Positions 35,901 to 43,022 of a stretch of DNA of 64,000 bases are shown here, piece after piece; position 1 is the first letter of the stretch; the number at the start of each line of letters is the position of its first letter. A program made the position numbers and the translations under genes. This DNA comes from Lachnospiraceae bacterium (GTDB lineage: Bacteria > Bacillota > Clostridia > Lachnospirales > Lachnospiraceae), in assembly GCA_017503735.1 (NCBI GenBank), contig JAFVSN010000043.1, positions 1 to 64,000 on the forward strand. The letters are read 5' to 3'. The notes beneath the pieces are model-generated. The model was not told the DNA's origin. It did not search any database and saw nothing but the letters and a program-made list of their open reading frames with translations.

Positions 35901-37372
35901 TAATTCCGGAAGGCGTACTCACCATTGAAGATATTCCTTTTGAAGGTTGCTACGCTTTGAAAGACATCACCATCCCAAGTAGCGCAACTTCTATTTCAGA
36001 TGAGGCGTTTAGGGATTGTTCAAGCGACCTCATCTTAACGGTAGCGGAAAATTCCTATGCGGAGCAATATGCACGAGAACACAACTATAATGTTAAGTAT
36101 TCCACCCCGGTAAGAGACCTTGGTGGTATGAATATTGTCATCGGTGACTGGCAATCCACCAACTGGACAGATGAGATGCCATACAGTGAAGAAATGGAAG
36201 CATTACAAACTTATCGTAACGCTATAATGAAAAAGTATAACTTTACCATCACCCAAAAGGAAGTTTCCATTTACGGTGACATTAGTGAGGATTTCAGAAC
36301 CGCTGTGGAATCCGGAACCCCTGAGGCTCAGGTGTACCTTCTTCACAGTGGAGCACTTGCCGGAAATATGGATTTATTCTATGACCTTTCTACCTTGTCC
36401 GAGTTGAACTTTGACGAGGAGAAATGGTACGATACCATCACCGAGTTTATGTCCTATGGCGGCGGTATCTACGGCATGTTACCAACAACAGGCATTAATG
36501 CTTGGCAAAATTATGGTAATTATACCTCTGTATATGGTGTCGTATTTAACAAGCAACTACTGATAGATGCAGGAATAGACCCGGATTTGCCTTACGATTT
36601 ACAGGCAAGCGGTCAGTGGACCTGGTCTGCCTTTGAGGAACTCTGTGCAAAGCTGACCCGGGATACCGACGGGGACGGGACCACCGATGTTTATGCTTCG
36701 GCATACAGCACGGCCGACTATTTACAACAACTTATTTTCTCCACCGGAGAACAATTGATCGAGGTGGATGCAAACGGAAATTTTGTCAACAATACAGATT
36801 CCGAAAAAATCAAAGATGCTTTGGAATATGCGGTAGCACTATACAATGCCGGCTATATAAGACCACAGGGTGAAGACGAAAACTGGGATTACTTTAATTC
36901 AGCCTTCCTTAACAAACAGGTAGCAATGCTGTTTACCGGAGCCTACGCTCCAGCCCAAGGTGCTTTCGCCGATATGGAAGATGAGCTCGGTTTCGTGTGC
37001 TGTCCGAAGCCGGATTATGCCGACTCCTATCAGTTTATGGTATCTCCTACCGTTGCAGTCATTCCTGCTTGTTACGATGCCGAAACAGCAGCGGATATTG
37101 CCTTTGCTTACAGCCTCTGGGCAAACCCTGCGCCGGGCTATGAGGAGGAAACGTATGAAAACAGCAACCTCGATGACCGGGCAATCAATGAAACCTTTGC
37201 CCTCTACGAGAATAGTGTCGGCACTGTTGCTTATACTTATTTACTGGATGAGCTTGGTTATGTAGGTATGGATCTTTACTATCTCTTCCCGTTTGACATC
37301 CTTACATTGGACGAATGTCTTGATACCTTAAATTCCAAATATGATGAACTGGTAGCAGACGCAAACAACTAA
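32969..37372 (+). CDS. Giant secreted protein: two solute-binding domains around BspA-type leucine-rich repeats
   Basis: 1467 residues. Start ATG 32969 follows GAGAGGTG. Residues 1-30 are a signal peptide ending ATAYAAD. About 31-360 is beta-rich with Val/Thr repeats, then a proline linker (PPVVVPNKPSG). Residues about 367-790 form a family 1 extracellular solute-binding domain (LYGVVYNKRLFEAAGLDPE, TWSKFKELCEQL, DINEDGVTDIY). About 840-1040 holds BspA/LRR_5 repeats (FSDFYSLTSVTLPNTLRSIG and similar). Residues 1048-1467 repeat the solute-binding domain (VYGVVFNKQLLIDAGIDPD, TRDTDGDGTTDVY). Both copies open with RDLGG. No anchor motif and no ABC permease genes are adjacent. Surface ligand capture is inferred. 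Confidence 0.85.
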   Translation: MRNKFSRVVAVLLALFLVFGNFGAATAYAADNATGEKVLTVTPDMTGENGILTVSGTWDRIIVPKEIDASTIRFKEVKAGSVEIESGLSGKIELVSGSIGALTVLPAKLTTMTVTDVINMIKETNDTQAAMDLYFETRNKNDAYLSKRPTIVAKNDMEISDVTLSGNVKLNLGNGKVDNVKVDADGSQNVLDVTISNFNGNVTVKQTGNEDGNYSLSRIKFKNSAIDTLVMDGDGKGNVVLEGQKTNVGEVQVENSSSVSLNLPTETVTVSETATNVDLTVLNKVDEMKVSAAETKVEVGNCGTVTNATVDGENVTVSGNGVLTDVEITGENVAVSTPNTKVEGENAYVPPVVVPNKPSGGAAPGERDLGGLELVMVGWNESYDGSPESEALQAYREEMMQKHNFTVKYVQTSDLIVDCYDIGPALETAYALGSPIGHVFLMDCWSGSNSPLRDRAHLFYNLATLSELDFTEDKWNSTVTDLMTFKNGIYGMAINNDMDAPIPTAELYGVVYNKRLFEAAGLDPELPYTLQANGEWTWSKFKELCEQLTMDINEDGVTDIYAMCNDPDYLISQLVVSAGGQFIDVKNGRFVNTLASDEVLSALTYVNELYDAGYDNYGYDENYNWIDPNVVFQAGAAAMQFASSSITYQLPGMEDSIGFVCCPKPDGASSYQIKAEPSCVAVIPAFYDAKTASDIAFAYNLWTNPAPESEENEDAWKSLYWDWNIDNKAIEETFSLYYEKDLGIAPYSLLSDAWAGGTCSDFWYALDEGRTPSEILQMSHLLEEYDGYVTALNTASAPRVTVNPTPYTLPYTLRLNSDGTLTVTGCTNRDITEVVIPSKINGKTVTAIGESAFSDFYSLTSVTLPNTLRSIGDDAFSWCTMLDNVVVPEGVTSIGLGAFNNCSSLETITLPNTLKDIGNFAFGYCQMLDKVVIPEGVSSIKWQTFMGCYSLKNITIPKSATSIEGMSFYGCSMLESLVIPEGVLTIEDIPFEGCYALKDITIPSSATSISDEAFRDCSSDLILTVAENSYAEQYAREHNYNVKYSTPVRDLGGMNIVIGDWQSTNWTDEMPYSEEMEALQTYRNAIMKKYNFTITQKEVSIYGDISEDFRTAVESGTPEAQVYLLHSGALAGNMDLFYDLSTLSELNFDEEKWYDTITEFMSYGGGIYGMLPTTGINAWQNYGNYTSVYGVVFNKQLLIDAGIDPDLPYDLQASGQWTWSAFEELCAKLTRDTDGDGTTDVYASAYSTADYLQQLIFSTGEQLIEVDANGNFVNNTDSEKIKDALEYAVALYNAGYIRPQGEDENWDYFNSAFLNKQVAMLFTGAYAPAQGAFADMEDELGFVCCPKPDYADSYQFMVSPTVAVIPACYDAETAADIAFAYSLWANPAPGYEEETYENSNLDDRAINETFALYENSVGTVAYTYLLDELGYVGMDLYYLFPFDILTLDECLDTLNSKYDELVADANN

Positions 37373-37400
37373 TTTCTTTCGGTCTTAACAAAACAAAATC

Positions 37401-37443
37401 ACAGCCCCCTTTGTGAACAAACTCACGAAGGGGGCTGTTTTGT
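37401..37443 (+). terminator. Terminator of the giant secreted protein gene
   Basis: ACAGCCCCCTT and AAGGGGGCTGT (with TGTGA/TCACG inside) followed by TTTTGTT. Confidence 0.88.
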
Positions 37444-37549
37444 TACGGTGCTTCCTGCCCGCGTTTCCCTTTCTTTCCAACAAATCCGGTATAACACCTT
37501 TTACCCACGGTAATACTCCTTACAGAATCTAACAAAAAGGAGTATGATT

Positions 37550-38230
37550 ATGCATCATATCAAATATTATCCGAAGCAGGTGTTTCTTCTCTATTGTCTA
37601 CGAAAAATCGGGCTTGCCCTTTTGCTTTTCGTTTCCCTGTTATTGCTTTTGCCGGATGTGTTCTTTGCAAAGCCTTCTTCTGCGCCGTCTCTCTCCTTAA
37701 GTGACCGCATTCTGCGCTTACATATTCTTGCCGCAGACGACGACACCGCCTCTCAGGAAATCAAGTTACACGTCCGGGATGCGGTGCTCTCCCACATCCA
37801 GACCGCCGTGGCAGATGCAACCACCACCAAGGAAGCGGAAACCGCCCTTGCGCCCCTTTTGCCGGAGATTGTTGCCGTAGCCAACGAAACCCTTGCGCAG
37901 TACGGGGTTTCCTATGATGCCACAGCGGAGATTACTACCGAGTTTTTCCCTATCAAACAATACGGTTCCCTGCTTCTTCCTCCGGGAGAATACCGGGCCT
38001 TGCGGATTGTACTGGATGAAGGGGAAGGACAGAACTGGTGGTGTATGCTTTACCCGTCCCTATGCTTTACGGAAGGGATTACCGCCACACTTCCCGAGGA
38101 TGAAAAAGAAGAACTGAAAGGACTTCTGACGGAAGAAGAATTCGACACCTTGTTTTCCAAAAAAGGAAAGAAACCGGTGTTTCGTTTTAAAATCGTAGAA
38201 CTTTGGAAAAAGTTTTGGGGACGCCGTTAA
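37550..38230 (+). CDS. spoIIR: Stage II sporulation protein R
   Basis: Secreted forespore signal that triggers SpoIIGA to process pro-sigma-E in the mother cell. 226 residues from ATG 37550, seven bases after AAAGGAG; an ATG two codons earlier is too close to it. A membrane/signal helix (LALLLFVSLLLLLPDVFF) lies near 20-38. The hallmark motif follows: DRILRLHILAADDDTASQEI with KLHVRDAVL, equivalent to RFHVIANSD..KxxVRD in Bacillus. GEYRALRIVLDEGEGQNWWC and YPSLCF are the C-terminal signatures. Its stop codon overlaps that of the convergent anti-sigma gene. Confidence 0.93.
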   Translation: MHHIKYYPKQVFLLYCLRKIGLALLLFVSLLLLLPDVFFAKPSSAPSLSLSDRILRLHILAADDDTASQEIKLHVRDAVLSHIQTAVADATTTKEAETALAPLLPEIVAVANETLAQYGVSYDATAEITTEFFPIKQYGSLLLPPGEYRALRIVLDEGEGQNWWCMLYPSLCFTEGITATLPEDEKEELKGLLTEEEFDTLFSKKGKKPVFRFKIVELWKKFWGRR

Positions 38231-38243
38231 TGCGTCCCCTCTT
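38215..38243. terminator. Bidirectional terminator spanning two overlapping stop codons
   Basis: GGGGACGC at 38217-38224 pairs with GCGTCCCC at 38232-38239; the 7-base loop CGTTAAT contains the stop codons of both convergent genes. TCTTTT follows on the plus strand and AAAACTTTTT on the minus. Confidence 0.8.
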
Positions 38244-39075
38244 TTAACGTGGCATCAAAGCCCGGAAGCAAATATTCCTCCTTCATGTAATCATGAATGT
38301 CTAAATCCAAAAAGTGATTGCAGAACCAAATGCCTACATAGGTAATCTTTGTTTCACCGGACTCCGGCACCATAGCATATACAAATCCGTAGTAAGAATC
38401 CGAATCCATTGCGACCAAATCGTACCCTTCCGGCTCTCCCGTAACGGAATACTTTCCTTTATACTCTTCCGTTCCCAGTTCCCGTAATCTTATCAGTTCT
38501 TCTTCGTAAGCCACCCCATCCTTGTATTCCACCGTCAGATAGGTCACATACTGAGGGTCCCACGGGTTATAGTACACATATTGAAAATCTTGTACCTGCA
38601 TCTTTAAGGTAATTTCCTCCGGAAAGATTTCAAAGCTTCCGGTCCGTTTTATCCCGTACTCCTCATGGCACTTCTCCCCGATATAGGTGGTATACTTTGC
38701 CACATCATCATATACCTGCACCCTTGTAGTGGTGGAATCAACCACCAATAACCCAATCACGCCCAGAGCCAGCAACGCTTTTCTAAACACATACACCAAA
38801 ATCCCGCCAAGGATAATTCCGCCCAAAAGAAACAGCTTTTTGGATTTTGACCATTTTTTCTTTACCTTTTTTACGGAAGCCGTTTGCTTCTTCCGAAATT
38901 CCTCCGACGCAAGCAAAGCCTTTGTCTTTTCTTCTCCCGCCATGGCATCAAAAACGGTTCTGCAGGCTTCACATTCCGCCATATGATCTTCCACCAACTT
39001 CCCGCTGTCGTCACTGCAAACCCGATCCACATAAAGCGGCAACAAATCCTGTATTACTTCACATGACAATTTCAT
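38227..39075 (-). CDS. Zinc-finger (zf-HC2) anti-sigma factor
   Basis: 282 residues. N-terminal anti-sigma zinc finger: DHMAECEACRTVFDAM (HxxxCxxC) near 31-40, with an earlier C5. A transmembrane segment (KLFLLGGIILGGILVYVF) lies near 80-100, followed by a roughly 180-residue extracytoplasmic domain, presumably the sensor. It overlaps the ECF sigma gene by four bases (ATGA), the usual coupling for a sigma factor and its inhibitor. Signal unknown. Confidence 0.88.
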   Translation of the reverse strand: MKLSCEVIQDLLPLYVDRVCSDDSGKLVEDHMAECEACRTVFDAMAGEEKTKALLASEEFRKKQTASVKKVKKKWSKSKKLFLLGGIILGGILVYVFRKALLALGVIGLLVVDSTTTRVQVYDDVAKYTTYIGEKCHEEYGIKRTGSFEIFPEEITLKMQVQDFQYVYYNPWDPQYVTYLTVEYKDGVAYEEELIRLRELGTEEYKGKYSVTGEPEGYDLVAMDSDSYYGFVYAMVPESGETKITYVGIWFCNHFLDLDIHDYMKEEYLLPGFDATLKEGTH

Positions 39076-39545
39076 CCCAGCTCCTCCTTAATCCTTTGCT
39101 TTGCGCGATAAAACGTTACCCGCGCCCAGCCTTCTGTTTTCCCGTGAATTGCCCCAATCTCTTTAAAGGACAGTTCTCCGAAGGTTCGCATCCAGAACAC
39201 TTCTTTATAAGGTTCCTCCAGTTTATGTAAGATCAAATGAATCTCCCTTGCGGTGTCCTTATCCACCGCCCTACGCTCCGGATTATCCTTTGCGGGAATC
39301 TCACCACACTCTTCCGTACTGACATACTTCTTCTTTTTGCAATCGTTATAAAAATTGTTCTTTGCAATCTGAATCATCCATGTCCCGATACTGCTTTTTC
39401 CTTCAAAGGTATCGATTTTTTTCAGAACCTTAAAGAAGGTTTCCTGGGTAAGCTCCTCCGCCAAATCCCCGTCGCCGCACAGATCCAGCAAGTATAAATA
39501 CACCTGCGGATAGTACGCCTTATAAAGCTCTTCAAACTCCTGCAC
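39072..39545 (-). CDS. ECF-type RNA polymerase sigma factor
   Basis: 157 residues. Region 2 reads YLYLLDLCGDGDLAEELTQETFFKVLKKI, quoted in part (DLAEELTQETFFKVLKKI), and IGTWMIQIAKNNFYNDCKKK. Region 4 is YKEVFWMRTFGELSFKEIGA then TEGWARVTFYRAKQRIKEEL. GTG at 39545 has GGGGAGG five bases before it; a GTG two codons upstream is also possible. A TGTAAC-N16-TGTCTA promoter typical of ECF sigma factors lies just upstream, so it probably activates itself. Released by the membrane anti-sigma factor encoded next. Confidence 0.92.
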   Translation of the reverse strand: MQEFEELYKAYYPQVYLYLLDLCGDGDLAEELTQETFFKVLKKIDTFEGKSSIGTWMIQIAKNNFYNDCKKKKYVSTEECGEIPAKDNPERRAVDKDTAREIHLILHKLEEPYKEVFWMRTFGELSFKEIGAIHGKTEGWARVTFYRAKQRIKEELG

Positions 39546-39576
39546 GGTCACCTCCCCTTTCTTTCGTTCTGTCTAT

Positions 39577-39604
39577 TAGACAATCCAACCATAAAAACGT
39601 TACA
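39577..39604 (-). promoter_or_regulatory. Likely ECF-dependent autoregulatory promoter
   Basis: Minus strand TGTAACGTTTT (-35) and TGTCTA (-10), 16 bases between the TGTAAC and TGTCTA hexamers. The AAC and GTC cores are characteristic of ECF sigma targets. Confidence 0.65.
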
Positions 39605-39776
39605 TACTTTTTTAAAAAATTTTTCAATATGAAATTTCCTGTCGCAAAAACCTGTCCTCTTGCAAAAAACAGCCTTCCTGATATATAATCACCATAGTGG
39701 CAAGTACCTGTTGTTTTCCCTTGCCTCATTATCAAATTTCATTTCTGTTTACGAATACAGAATCACAAGGAGTCCT

Positions 39777-40661
39777 ATGAAACCGATATTACAATCTTAT
39801 ACAAGTTACGCTTATGCAAAAATCAATCTTTCTCTGGATATTCTCGGCACCCGTCCGGACGGGTATCACGAGGTCCGGATGCTTATGCAATCTTTACAAC
39901 TGCACGATACCGTTACACTTAAAATCAGCGATACTCCGGGCATTACCATGACCTGTAGCGATGCCACCCTTCCGGTGGATGAGCACAACCTTGCATACCG
40001 GGCTGCTGCTCTTTTCTGTAGCACTTACGGGATTACGGACGGAATCGCATTACACTTAGAAAAGAAAATCCCCGTTGCCGCCGGCCTTGCGGGAGGAAGC
40101 TCCGATGCTGCCGCCGTATTGCAGGGATTAAATAAAATGTACGGAACTTTGGCAACCGCCGAAGACCTGGCTGCACTGGGAGTAACATTGGGTGCGGACA
40201 TCCCGTACTGCCTCATGCTCGGCACTGCCCTTTCGGAAGGCATCGGAGAACGTCTAACGCCTCTCCCTGCCGCGCCACACTGTTATTGTCTTTTGGTAAA
40301 ACCCGCTGCCGGAGCTTCCACCAAACAAATCTACACCGAGTACGATGCATTGGTAAAAACCACGGACATCAAACACCCGAACACCGACCTGATGCTACTT
40401 GCTTTGTCGGAAGGCAACTATCATGCCCTTGTGTCCGGACTTTGCAATGTGCTGGAACCGGTCACCACAAGACTTGTTCCGGAAATCGCCTCCATCAAGG
40501 AAGCCTTACAATTCCTCGGTGCCGACGGCGTCTTAATGAGCGGAAGCGGCCCTACGGTCTTTGCCCTGTTCTCTGACCCGGAAAACGCAAAACGCGCCGA
40601 AGCATACTTCCTACAGACAAAATATGCACCGGGCACATTTTTAACTGAATTGAAGAACTAA
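39777..40661 (+). CDS. ispE: 4-diphosphocytidyl-2-C-methyl-D-erythritol kinase
   Basis: GHMP kinase of the MEP isoprenoid pathway. 294 residues. YAYAKINLSLDILGTRPDGY at 10-29 is the family opening, KKIPVAAGLAGGSSDAAAVL near 92 is the ATP-binding glycine loop, and LMSGSGPTVFALF near 250 is the third GHMP motif. Start at ATG 39777 after AAGGAGT; the frame extends to 39660 without a ribosome binding site. Followed by a family A repeat element. Confidence 0.95.
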   Translation: MKPILQSYTSYAYAKINLSLDILGTRPDGYHEVRMLMQSLQLHDTVTLKISDTPGITMTCSDATLPVDEHNLAYRAAALFCSTYGITDGIALHLEKKIPVAAGLAGGSSDAAAVLQGLNKMYGTLATAEDLAALGVTLGADIPYCLMLGTALSEGIGERLTPLPAAPHCYCLLVKPAAGASTKQIYTEYDALVKTTDIKHPNTDLMLLALSEGNYHALVSGLCNVLEPVTTRLVPEIASIKEALQFLGADGVLMSGSGPTVFALFSDPENAKRAEAYFLQTKYAPGTFLTELKN

Positions 40662-40680
40662 CGATAAAGGTTGAGAATTA

Positions 40681-40970
40681 ACGCTTGCGCACATTTCGCA
40701 ACCAAAACTTATTAAGAGACTTGTTCCCGCGAGTATTTTCTTTGATTTGTGTAAAATGTTAGTTTTTCTTATTGGCTCATACCCTCACAACAATGTTCAG
40801 ACAGGAGGTCTGAACAAGGTGACGCGCGCCATGGACGGCGCGTTGGAACCGGTTGTGTCCCCTTCTATCAAACTAAAATGAGACAATTAGAAAAACTTAC
40901 ATTTGTAACGATGAAAAGAAAATACTCGCGGGAATAAGTCCCTTTTATGTTTCAAAATGTGCGCAAGCGT
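40681..40970. repeat. Family A nested palindromic element, copy A2
   Basis: Three concentric arm pairs: ACGCTTGCGCACATTT (40681-40696) with 40955-40970, a perfect 16; GACTTGTTCCCGCGAGTATT (from 40719) with AATACTCGCGGGAATAAGTC (to 40940), nearly perfect; and TGTTAGTTTTTCTTATTG with CAATTAGAAAAACTTACA. The core holds TTCAGACAGGAGGTCTGAA (40796-40814), CGCGCCATGGACGGCGCG (40825-40842) and AACCGGTTGTG. The innermost arms and core match copy A1; outer arms differ. It lies between two convergent genes and encodes no protein. Confidence 0.72.
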
Positions 40971-40978
40971 ACCCTTGG

Positions 40979-41224
40979 TTATACCGGCGCATAAGCGGTC
41001 TTTACACTGACCCCCGGTAAGCGTCCGATTTTTCCCGCCAGGGCACTGATGGTGTCCTGAGGTGCGTCTACCGCCACACTCAGAATACTGATGTCCTTCT
41101 GGCGGTAGGGAATTCCCATCCGTCCGATAATGTACTGTCCATATTCGTGCAAAATGCCGTTTAAGCGTTCCGCCGATTGTAAATCCTGTACGATGATTCC
41201 CATGACCGCTACCCGTGTCTCCAT
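40979..41224 (-). CDS. Iron-only hydrogenase system regulator-like protein (TM1266 family)
   Basis: 81 residues, ACT-like fold. METRVAVMGIIVQDLQSAER and NGILHEYGQYIIGRMGIPYR are diagnostic of the TM1266/ACT-like family found beside [FeFe] hydrogenase maturation genes (hydE, hydF, hydG). VDAPQDTISALAGKIGRLPG follows. Here it is separated from the hydrogenase structural genes by about 9.5 kb and no hydEFG genes are in the window. AGGAGGAATTT precedes ATG. Its proposed regulatory role is family annotation, not proven. Confidence 0.85.
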   Translation of the reverse strand: METRVAVMGIIVQDLQSAERLNGILHEYGQYIIGRMGIPYRQKDISILSVAVDAPQDTISALAGKIGRLPGVSVKTAYAPV

Positions 41225-41347
41225 AAATTCCTCCTTCGATGTGTTCCTTCTCTTATACTTGAATTAAATAGCCCTCTATATCCTCCGGCTTAATTCAAAC
41301 CGTTGTAACTGTTTTATCCCATTATATCAGATTATCGACATTATTGA

Positions 41348-41839
41348 AACAGTGCATATGAATTATGTTTTAATGGTGAACTATACAACAAATGTTTAAA
41401 AGCCTTTCCCTTCATTCTCAAATCTTCCGGTGCCGTAACTGATGCAGAGATTGGCGTAAACAAGAAAAATTTCAACTTGCTTATGGATAAAAAGATTGCT
41501 ACCCGATTTGAGTTTCGAGAAATTACAGGACTTCACACCGTAACCGCAATCTGGTATAATGCAAAGGGAGAACTGCATGAAGTAACAGAAAACAAGCTTT
41601 ATGCAGACGAAGACCCGGAACGTCCGGTATATCTCTGGTTTTGGATTGACCTTGGCGAGCCGGAAGTAGACTATCCGGAGGGACTGTGGGCAATGAAACT
41701 GTTTATTGACGATTCCTATATACTGGAAGACCAGTATTCATTGACCCGTTCCTTTACTTATTCAAAAAATACTGTGCTGCATATCGCTACACCGCTGTTA
41801 AAACCCTTGACAAAACCAAAGACCTTACCAAACAGGTAA
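41348..41839 (+). pseudogene. Remnant of a polymorphic toxin protein (pre-toxin region, 5' truncated and frame-shifted)
   Basis: The frame is open from 41348 but has no ATG before 41483; a TTG at 41477 lacks a ribosome binding site, so the 5' end is missing. Readable parts are SSGAVTDAEIGVNKKNFNLL, FREITGLHTVTAIWYNAKGE and LWAMKLFIDDSYILEDQYSL. The frame ends at 41839, but an A6 run at 41764-41769 is where it would join, by one base, to the neighbouring frame (AAYRYTAVKTLDKTKDLTKQ) that leads into the toxin domain at 41887. The sequence there is A AAA AAT, compatible with -1 slippage. Simple decay is the more cautious explanation. Confidence 0.6.
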
Positions 41840-41886
41840 GCAAGGCAAGTGATTTTGTCACCGGTGTAACCAAACAGGCCGATAAT

Positions 41887-42333
41887 TTGTCGGATGTCGG
41901 GAAAACGGTAACGAAAGGGAATGTTGGAGATGTTGCGAAGAATAGCAACAAAGCATCAAGACCTACTTGGCGACAATCGGAGCTAGATGCTGCAACAGAT
42001 TTTCCAGAGTATAAATCACAAAAATCCTTTATAAACGGAAAAGAAGTTCCTTATGGAACAAAAGGAAGCGTGCGTCCTGATTATTATAAAGCCGGGTCCA
42101 GCATAGATATAAAAAACTATAATATAGAAAGTGCAAATGGCAGAAATAATCTTGCGCGGAACATAGAAAAACAGTATTATCAAAGAGCAGAAAACCTGCC
42201 GAAAGGGACACAACAATCAGTGATGATTGATGTTAGAGGACAAAGTGTTACAGATGCAGATACAAGTGCCTTGTACGATAATATTATGAAACGAACAGAG
42301 AACGGCATAAATGTATTGTTCAAAATGGATTAG
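41887..42333 (+). CDS. C-terminal nuclease toxin domain of a polymorphic toxin
   Basis: 148 residues from a TTG at 41887, though the frame is open upstream past 41764 and was probably once continuous with the fragment before it. The C-terminal half has FINGKEVPYGTKGSVRPDYY and SSIDIKNYNIESANGRNNL, a D/E...(D/E)xK arrangement (RPDYY, then SIDIKNY) typical of restriction-endonuclease-fold toxins. SVMIDVRGQSVTDADTSAL closes the fold. No trafficking domain remains. The region is markedly AT-rich relative to neighbours, and the immunity gene follows after 9 bases. Probably a displaced toxin cassette; activity is uncertain. Confidence 0.6.
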   Translation: MSDVGKTVTKGNVGDVAKNSNKASRPTWRQSELDAATDFPEYKSQKSFINGKEVPYGTKGSVRPDYYKAGSSIDIKNYNIESANGRNNLARNIEKQYYQRAENLPKGTQQSVMIDVRGQSVTDADTSALYDNIMKRTENGINVLFKMD

Positions 42334-42342
42334 GAGGTTTTT

Positions 42343-42759
42343 ATGGCTGTTGGTTTTAAAGTAAAATACTATTGGTATCAAATCGGGAATGGAGATTTTT
42401 TGCACTCGTTCTTCTCTACTGTAGCATATCATCTAGAGAACAAAAGCTGGGGAAGCCGCTTTCCCTTGCTTATGAACGAATTATATCAAGGGAAATTGGA
42501 CAAAACTAATATTAACAAGGCGATTGAAGAATTAGACACAATCCAAACAGAATTACAGCGATTTGAACCAAATCAGGTGATATGGGATATAGATGACTTA
42601 TCAAAACAACCACCTTGGGGAAATAATATCAGCAAGGAAATTACTAACTTATCAAACTATTTTGTAACAAGTGAAGGCGCGGATTTTATATCGGTGTTTT
42701 TTCGTGCATTAAGAAAAGCAAATGAAGTAAATGCCGAGATAGAAATTAAATCTATATAG
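42343..42759 (+). CDS. Immunity protein of the Imm70 family
   Basis: 138 residues, soluble, acidic. DFLHSFFSTVAYHLENKSWG, FPLLMNELYQGKLDKTNINK, QVIWDIDDLSKQPPWGNNIS and SNYFVTSEGADFISVFFRAL match my memory of Imm70. These proteins sit directly after polymorphic-toxin genes and neutralise them. AGGAGGTTTTT precedes ATG, nine bases after the toxin stop, so translation is coupled. Good preservation here with a broken toxin gene fits an orphan immunity gene that can still protect against siblings. Confidence 0.72.
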   Translation: MAVGFKVKYYWYQIGNGDFLHSFFSTVAYHLENKSWGSRFPLLMNELYQGKLDKTNINKAIEELDTIQTELQRFEPNQVIWDIDDLSKQPPWGNNISKEITNLSNYFVTSEGADFISVFFRALRKANEVNAEIEIKSI

Positions 42760-42806
42760 CACGCAACATATTTGCACTATATACAAGAAATCTGTGAATA
42801 CATCAG

Positions 42807-42858
42807 AAAACCTTCCTTCTCTGTAGCGGATACCCATTACGGAAAAGGAAGGCTTTTT
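42807..42858 (+). terminator. Terminator after the immunity gene
   Basis: ACCTTCCTT and AAGGAAGG pair across a 26-base loop containing GTAGCGG and CCATTAC, followed by CTTTTT. Confidence 0.7.
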
Positions 42859-43022
42859 CCATTTTTTATTTTCAGGGGTTAAGTTCTAAAAAACATCTGC
42901 CGATATAGAGTATAAGAATAGGTGGAATCTCTTCCGCCATAGTTTACGGAAACCGCACAGAAAGCGAAGGAGTCGCATATGGCGTTTTCCCTTCGCAACA
43001 CTTTAACCAAGGAGGGTTTATT

